Assembly: GCA_021160245.1 (NCBI GenBank)
Contig: JAGHCW010000228.1
Span: 1 to 9,795, forward strand
Direction: 5' to 3'
Length of the DNA: 9,795 nt
Source: a bacterium
GTDB taxonomy: Bacteria; B130-G9
Made by a program: the position numbers and the translations under genes
The notes under the pieces: generated by a model
The model's database searches: none
Told to the model about the DNA's origin: nothing
Seen by the model: the letters and a program-made list of their open reading frames with translations, nothing else
Part shown: in pieces, positions 6,144 to 9,795 of the stretch
Position numbering within the stretch: the stretch's first letter is position 1
Layout: each line of letters starts with the position of its first letter

Positions 6144-6401
6144 ATGCCCATCTACCCTCTGTTAAACAAACTCGGAAAGACATTACGGAGCAAAAGGGCA
6201 ACCCGCGCCGGTTTCCTGCTCTCGGCCATCATCGCCGCCCTGTCCCTTTCTGGCCTCGTGACGCTTATCGCCGCCGCCCCAGATCGATTGCAGGGCCGAC
6301 TCGCCGCTCTGTTGCTGGAGAACTACCAGCTTCTTGTCTATCTTCTATTCGCGTCTGTCCTAGCCGCAGCCTTCATAGCAACCCGGTCCGAGCGGCTTTG
6401 A
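6144..6401 (+). CDS. N-terminal membrane segment of the interrupted ILEI/PIG-V gene
   Basis: An 85-codon frame ending in TGA at 6399-6401. After a basic start (NKLGKTLRSKRATR) it has two membrane helices, about 23-45 and 61-80. There is no Shine-Dalgarno before the ATG. An in-frame TTG 39 bases upstream (6105) is a worse alternative because it lies in the putative -35 box. The frame is the same as that of the large gene downstream, and the codons after the TGA continue as plausible protein. I therefore read it as the amino end of that gene rather than as a separate small protein. If it is independent, it is a two-TM protein of unknown role. Confidence 0.5.
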   Translation: MPIYPLLNKLGKTLRSKRATRAGFLLSAIIAALSLSGLVTLIAAAPDRLQGRLAALLLENYQLLVYLLFASVLAAAFIATRSERL

Positions 6402-6512
6402 GGCGCCAAGATTCCGGGTTTCGAGGCGATTGTCAGCCGCATCAGAGAAATTTGGGCTAAGACCGCCCTGACCACGCCTGTATGGTTCAGACTATCCGCT
6501 ATCGCCGCCATA
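6399..6512 (+). other. In-frame TGA and coding-like junction joining the two parts
   Basis: The TGA at 6399-6401 is the only stop between 6144 and 8556. The 37 codons after it (6402-6512) include an Arg/Lys-rich amphipathic stretch (SRIREIWAKTALTTPVWF) and the first half of a helix, LSAIAAI, that is completed by MVAFVLLIALS after 6513. By hand count about two thirds of these codons end in G or C, as expected for a coding segment here. The only conventional start in this segment's frame before the large domain is the ATG at 6513, inside the helix and without a ribosome-binding site. A single C-to-T change (CGA to TGA) would explain the stop. Confidence 0.6.
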
Positions 6513-8558
6513 ATGGTCGCGTTCGTTCTCTTGATCGCGTTGAGCCGGGGAGACACGTCCGAGCTCCGGGCGGTCACGATAGAGCGTGAAGACATCAATA
6601 TGCCTCAGATAATTGCCGAGTCGAGGGCGGTCGGCGTTAACGGCTTCTCCCGATGGCGAGTCGGAGACAACGTTCAATACGTGAGCCATCCGGGCTTTGG
6701 AATATCTATCATCGACCGGAGAAACGGTGACATCGCCTGGCAAGGCGCCGTCCGCGATGACAACATCGACGAGGCGCGCAACCTGGGCCGTTATCTCGCT
6801 CTGTGTCCAGATGATGTCCTGGTCGTCATCACCGGGCACTGGCTAACGCCGCGATTCCTTTCCAAAGAGCTGGAGACGTTGCTCAAGGACTTGGGCGGCC
6901 GGCAGATTGAGAAGGGCTTTGATAAAAGCGGCTATGTTCTCATATCCGAGCGAAAGGCCGGCCGGTTCGAGAGAGTCGCGGAGCAAGTTGGCGATCATCT
7001 CATTGTGGCCGTCAATCCTAACATCGTTATGAGAGCCTATTTTCTCTTTAGAATCGCCCTGCCGGCAATAAACGTCCTCGCTCTCTACGTCATTCTCATC
7101 TTGCTCGTCGCGGCTTTCACAAGGGCTAATCACTCCGTCAGTTGGCCGGATTCATTCAGATATGCCTTAATAGGAGCGCCTATACTCGGAGCTCTCTTGC
7201 TGGGACTCGTTCGCTATCGGCCTCTATTCGTATCGGCAATGGGCCTAGTTATCGCCATTGGCGCCTACATACTCTATCGCGAGGCGTTCTCGTATCGACG
7301 TCCATGGCTATACAAGACCCTCATCGTCCTGCTCGCGATCGTGGCGTTCTCCAACCAGCTATTCCTCGGCAAGAATTATAGCTTCGTCAGCCTGCTTGTC
7401 ATGTCCGCAGCCGTATATCTTATATGCAAGACCTATTCCCATCTCTTTGGCTCAACGCGCTGCGTGAGCTTTCCACTCCTGGTCTTCTTCGCGACGCGTA
7501 TCCCCCTTGCCGCAGTCGCATACATAAGCAGACTCTATCTGCACGGCGGGCCGAAATCGCTGCGAGAATTACTCGTCCACTGGGACGCTGCCTACTATCT
7601 GGGAATAGCATCTGAGGGTTATCATCTGCGACTCGCGGACTGGTCCCCAGCGCCGTTCTTTCCGCTTTTCCCTTTCATCATAAGGACATTCAATCTCATC
7701 TGGGACGATATCACGGTTGCAGGAGCGCTGGTCGCGAATCTCGCCTTCCTGATTTCCCTCATATTGTTATATCTTCTGGCGAGACGTCGATGGGGCGAGA
7801 GTGTTGCCGAGAGGTCCGTATTCTTAATGGCATTGGGACCTGCCTCGTTCTTCTTCTTGGTGGGCTATACGGAATCGCTCTTTCTTCTCTGCTGTCTGGC
7901 CTGTTTCACCTTCGTACTTGACAGGAAATGGCTATGGGCAGGGGTTTTGGGTGGCCTGGCAACGATAACAAGGTCCTTGGGCCTTATCTTGTGCGCTGTG
8001 GCAGCGTGGGAGTATCTGAAGAGTATTGATTACCGTCCGTTTAGGATTCGCGCCTCGGTGGCCTGGCTGATGCTTATCCCCCTGTGCCTCGGCCTTTTTG
8101 TCTTCGTCCAATACGGCTCCACCGGCGACATGTTCGCAAACGTAACTGCACAGAAAGTCTGGGGCAGGCAGCCGATGCAGAATCCTATTTCAGTGTTGGT
8201 CAGAGACTGGGGGGGAGTTGATTTCAATATCTCTCTGCAAAGCATAAGCAAGCTGCAGGTTACAATAGCAGACGGCGCATGCATCGTTGCCGCGTTTCTC
8301 GCCCTTATCTTAATCGTGCCAATAGGCCGTGAGCTCGGCATTGCGTGCGCGATATTCGTGGGCTTGGGCGCGTTGCTGCCCTTATCAACGGGGACTCCTA
8401 ACTCCATGCTCAGATACGCTCACGTGCTCTTCCCGATCTTCATCTGGCTTGGCATCAAGACTAGGAAAGAAAGAACCTTCATGGCGCTGATTGCCGCTTT
8501 CCTTATGATCTTGGTCTTTTTCACCATACTGCATATTAATGGCATACTCATAACCTGA
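6513..8558 (+). CDS. ILEI/FAM3-like domain fused to a PIG-V-type GT-C mannosyltransferase-like protein
   Basis: 681 codons from the ATG at 6513. Residues 1-11 are the end of a membrane helix. Residues 38-150 resemble the ILEI/FAM3 domain (interleukin-like EMT inducer; also the POMGnT1 stem): GFGISIIDRRNGDI, LGRYLALCPDDVLVVITG, LETLLKDLGG, SGYVLISERKAGRFE. After about six membrane segments (174-340) comes a PIG-V-like core: HWDAAYYLGIASEGY (356-370), with the W-D pair known to matter in PIG-V, then FFPLFP (382-387), GPASFFFLVGYTESLF (442-457), TRSLGL (486-491) and TPNSMLRYAHVLFPIF (628-643). Such enzymes move mannose from a polyprenyl-phosphate donor at the outer membrane face; the acceptor is unknown. 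The true N-terminus probably includes 6144-6512 (about 804 residues with the TGA read). Stop is TGA. Confidence 0.85.
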   Translation: MVAFVLLIALSRGDTSELRAVTIEREDINMPQIIAESRAVGVNGFSRWRVGDNVQYVSHPGFGISIIDRRNGDIAWQGAVRDDNIDEARNLGRYLALCPDDVLVVITGHWLTPRFLSKELETLLKDLGGRQIEKGFDKSGYVLISERKAGRFERVAEQVGDHLIVAVNPNIVMRAYFLFRIALPAINVLALYVILILLVAAFTRANHSVSWPDSFRYALIGAPILGALLLGLVRYRPLFVSAMGLVIAIGAYILYREAFSYRRPWLYKTLIVLLAIVAFSNQLFLGKNYSFVSLLVMSAAVYLICKTYSHLFGSTRCVSFPLLVFFATRIPLAAVAYISRLYLHGGPKSLRELLVHWDAAYYLGIASEGYHLRLADWSPAPFFPLFPFIIRTFNLIWDDITVAGALVANLAFLISLILLYLLARRRWGESVAERSVFLMALGPASFFFLVGYTESLFLLCCLACFTFVLDRKWLWAGVLGGLATITRSLGLILCAVAAWEYLKSIDYRPFRIRASVAWLMLIPLCLGLFVFVQYGSTGDMFANVTAQKVWGRQPMQNPISVLVRDWGGVDFNISLQSISKLQVTIADGACIVAAFLALILIVPIGRELGIACAIFVGLGALLPLSTGTPNSMLRYAHVLFPIFIWLGIKTRKERTFMALIAAFLMILVFFTILHINGILIT

Positions 8559-8790
8559 TGGGCCACCGGCGCTGTCCTAGTCGCGAGGGACGTACTTCTC
8601 TAGAGCCGGCCCAAGCGGTGTCTCAATGAAGAGTCGTCGAGGCTTGTCATGCAATGTGCCATGTCATCAAGGGCTGAGCCGTTGGGTCGGGGCGGTTTAG
8701 CGAGTCTTCGTGCTTGCTGTTGATGAACTGATGGAGCCTCGACAAGATGATCCGTTGTGGTTCCCCTGAGGCTCGTTTATTATTCGGACA
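8559..8790. other. Intergenic gap between the two glycosyltransferase-like genes
   Basis: A 232-bp gap with no supported gene. It holds a possible promoter near its right end and a perfect but widely spaced 9-bp inverted repeat (GTCGAGGCT at 8636-8644, AGCCTCGAC at 8735-8743). No U-tract terminator was found after the stop at 8556-8558. The gap suggests the second gene has its own promoter rather than tight operon coupling. Confidence 0.5.
8755..8783 (+). promoter_or_regulatory. Possible promoter of the second membrane glycosyltransferase gene
   Basis: TTGTGG (8755-8760, three of six), a 17-nt spacer and TATTAT (8778-8783, five of six). The -10 ends 7 nt before the ATG at 8791, so transcription would begin at or next to the start codon. 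Confidence 0.35.
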
Positions 8791-9795
8791 ATGCCAAAGA
8801 TGAATCCTAAACTAGCCTCATTCTTAGCCGTGTGCTGCCTCTTCCTGGTATGCACGTTCGTGTTTCTGTATCCGTACTCGTTTGACCCGGCGCATACGGT
8901 GAGCGACGCTGGAGACCCGCTGCTCAACGTCTCGACCCTTTGGCTAGTCCAGCAGCACCTCGCGAAAGGAGAAATACTCGACATCTACGAGGCGGACTAC
9001 TGGTATCCCCGAAAGGGCGTCCTGGCATACTCGGAGATCATGCTGCCAACTGCCATAATCGCGTGGCCCGTCGCGGCGATCACCGGCAACCCAGTTCTGG
9101 CCTATAATTTCTCCTTTCTGCTGGCCTATTTCCTTACCGCTCTGTTTACATTCCTGCTCGTCAGGCGACTGACCGGCTCGTCCTTAGCCGGCATAGTCTC
9201 CGGCCTGCTCTTCGCCTTCTGCCAGTGGCGGCTCCATCGTCCGGCGCACCTTCAACTACTGACGAATCAGTGGGCGCCTCTTGTGATGCTCTTTCTGCAC
9301 AAGTTCTGGGATACACGGCGATTGAGGCATATCGTCATAGCAGCGTCGTTGTTCGCCATCCAGACGATGAGCTGCATCTACCTCGGCCTAATATTCTCAG
9401 TTGGTGTAGGGATATCGTTCCTCTTCATTGGAATTTCGCACTATCGGGACGACTTGACAGCCTCTTTGACCGCAAGTCGTAGAACAAGACGCTACCACCG
9501 GCAATGGATCGCTGCACGAGAGGCGGTGCAACCCATGGTTATCTTTGCGCTTGTATCAGCAGTTCTTCTTGTACTGCCCTTATGGCCTTATTTACGGATG
9601 TCGCATCTGCTTTCGAAGTCGCGCTGGGGTAGCGATGGTGCTGACCTTATGTCTTACATCCTCACTGACCAGATTCTGTACGTTAACTTCGTTGCAGTTG
9701 CCCTGGTTGTTCTGGGTCTTATTTTGTGGCGCAAACATCCACGCTCAAGCCGCAATCGGTCCGCGCCAGTGGGATACTGGTCAACCGCTTTGAAA
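8791..9795 (+). CDS. Large polytopic membrane protein, GT-C glycosyltransferase-like (C-terminus cut by window edge)
   Basis: 335 codons, open to the window edge with no stop. An N-terminal helix (about 8-28) is followed by an extracytoplasmic loop with acidic residues, HTVSDAGDPLLNVSTLWL (35-52, D39 and D42), and WYPRKGVLAYSEIMLP (71-86). Several helices follow (about 87-98, 103-124, 131-143, 159-170, 181-215, 247-267 and 298-313) with HRPAHLQLLTNQWAPL (149-164) between two of them. The early Asp-containing loop and the N/Y-P-x-G-x-L-x-Y-S-E pattern match large uncharacterised GT-C-type membrane proteins, probably using a polyprenyl-phosphate sugar donor; no specific family is claimed. The start is ATG 8791 or ATG 8800; neither has a good ribosome-binding site. 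An in-frame TGA at 8767 bounds the gene upstream. Confidence 0.75.
   Translation, partial: MPKMNPKLASFLAVCCLFLVCTFVFLYPYSFDPAHTVSDAGDPLLNVSTLWLVQQHLAKGEILDIYEADYWYPRKGVLAYSEIMLPTAIIAWPVAAITGNPVLAYNFSFLLAYFLTALFTFLLVRRLTGSSLAGIVSGLLFAFCQWRLHRPAHLQLLTNQWAPLVMLFLHKFWDTRRLRHIVIAASLFAIQTMSCIYLGLIFSVGVGISFLFIGISHYRDDLTASLTASRRTRRYHRQWIAAREAVQPMVIFALVSAVLLVLPLWPYLRMSHLLSKSRWGSDGADLMSYILTDQILYVNFVAVALVVLGLILWRKHPRSSRNRSAPVGYWSTALK

Noticed and set aside
6399-6440. Selenocysteine insertion at the in-frame TGA
   Set aside because: No convincing bacterial SECIS-type hairpin was seen just after the TGA, and neither ILEI nor PIG-V proteins are known selenoproteins; nonsense mutation or sequence error is simpler.
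8030-8407. 125-codon minus-strand frame opposite the PIG-V-like region
   Set aside because: It lies wholly antisense to a clear membrane-protein gene, has no recognisable motif and no start signal.
8558-8629. Short frame starting at an ATG that overlaps the PIG-V-like stop (TGATG)
   Set aside because: Only 23 codons, with no domain or conservation argument, although the stop-start overlap looks like coupling.
8636-8743. Perfect 9-bp inverted repeat in the gap between the plus-strand genes
   Set aside because: The arms are about 90 bp apart with no flanking direct repeat or transposase, so a chance match is likely.
9225-9482. Plus-strand frames at 9225-9482 and 9545-9793
   Set aside because: Both are out-of-frame shadows of the second glycosyltransferase-like gene, whose own frame runs without stop from 8791 to the edge.

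Overview
The window looks like chromosomal DNA from a diderm (LPS-bearing) bacterium. It has an LptC-like LPS-export protein, an RseC/MucC-family envelope protein and a six-domain ribosomal protein S1 with an acidic tail. Base composition is moderately GC-rich by eye. No rRNA, tRNA, insertion sequence or CRISPR array was seen. I cannot name the lineage; an uncultured or deltaproteobacteria-like group is only a guess. TGA serves as an ordinary stop codon in several genes, so the standard bacterial code is assumed.

Left two thirds (1-5901, minus strand): eight genes lie head to tail and are read right to left. In transcription order they are a DUF350 small membrane protein, a two-TM protein with a possible PH-like domain, an RseC/MucC-like Cys-motif membrane protein, a TM7S3/TM198-like (DUF4203) polytopic membrane protein, ribosomal protein S1 (rpsA), a 95-residue protein with Sm-like features, a HIT-family Ap4A-phosphorylase-type nucleotide hydrolase/transferase, and an LptC-like protein cut by the window edge. 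Gaps are mostly 14-92 bp and most genes have a ribosome-binding site. A bulged 12-bp hairpin at 1155-1193 directly follows the Sm-like gene and probably separates the S1 unit from the HIT-lptC pair, whose reading frames overlap by 17 bases.

Middle (5902-6143): a divergent intergenic region with two inverted repeats. A weak sigma70-like promoter sits so close to the first plus-strand ATG that a leaderless transcript is possible.

Right third (6144-9795, plus strand): two large envelope-glycan genes. The first encodes membrane segments, then an ILEI/FAM3-like (interleukin-like EMT inducer) extracytoplasmic domain, more membrane segments, and a PIG-V-type (GT-C) mannosyltransferase-like core. 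Its frame is open from 6144 to 8558 except for one TGA at 6399-6401. The 37 codons after that TGA read like protein and complete a membrane helix, so the gene is either nonsense-interrupted, read through, or affected by a sequence error. The second gene, cut by the right edge, is another large polytopic protein resembling GT-C-type glycosyltransferases. Together they suggest transfer of polyprenyl-linked sugars on the outer face of the inner membrane; the substrates are unknown.

The most interesting element is the ILEI-like domain fused to a PIG-V-like glycosyltransferase, together with the in-frame TGA inside it. The Sm-like gene directly behind rpsA comes second.
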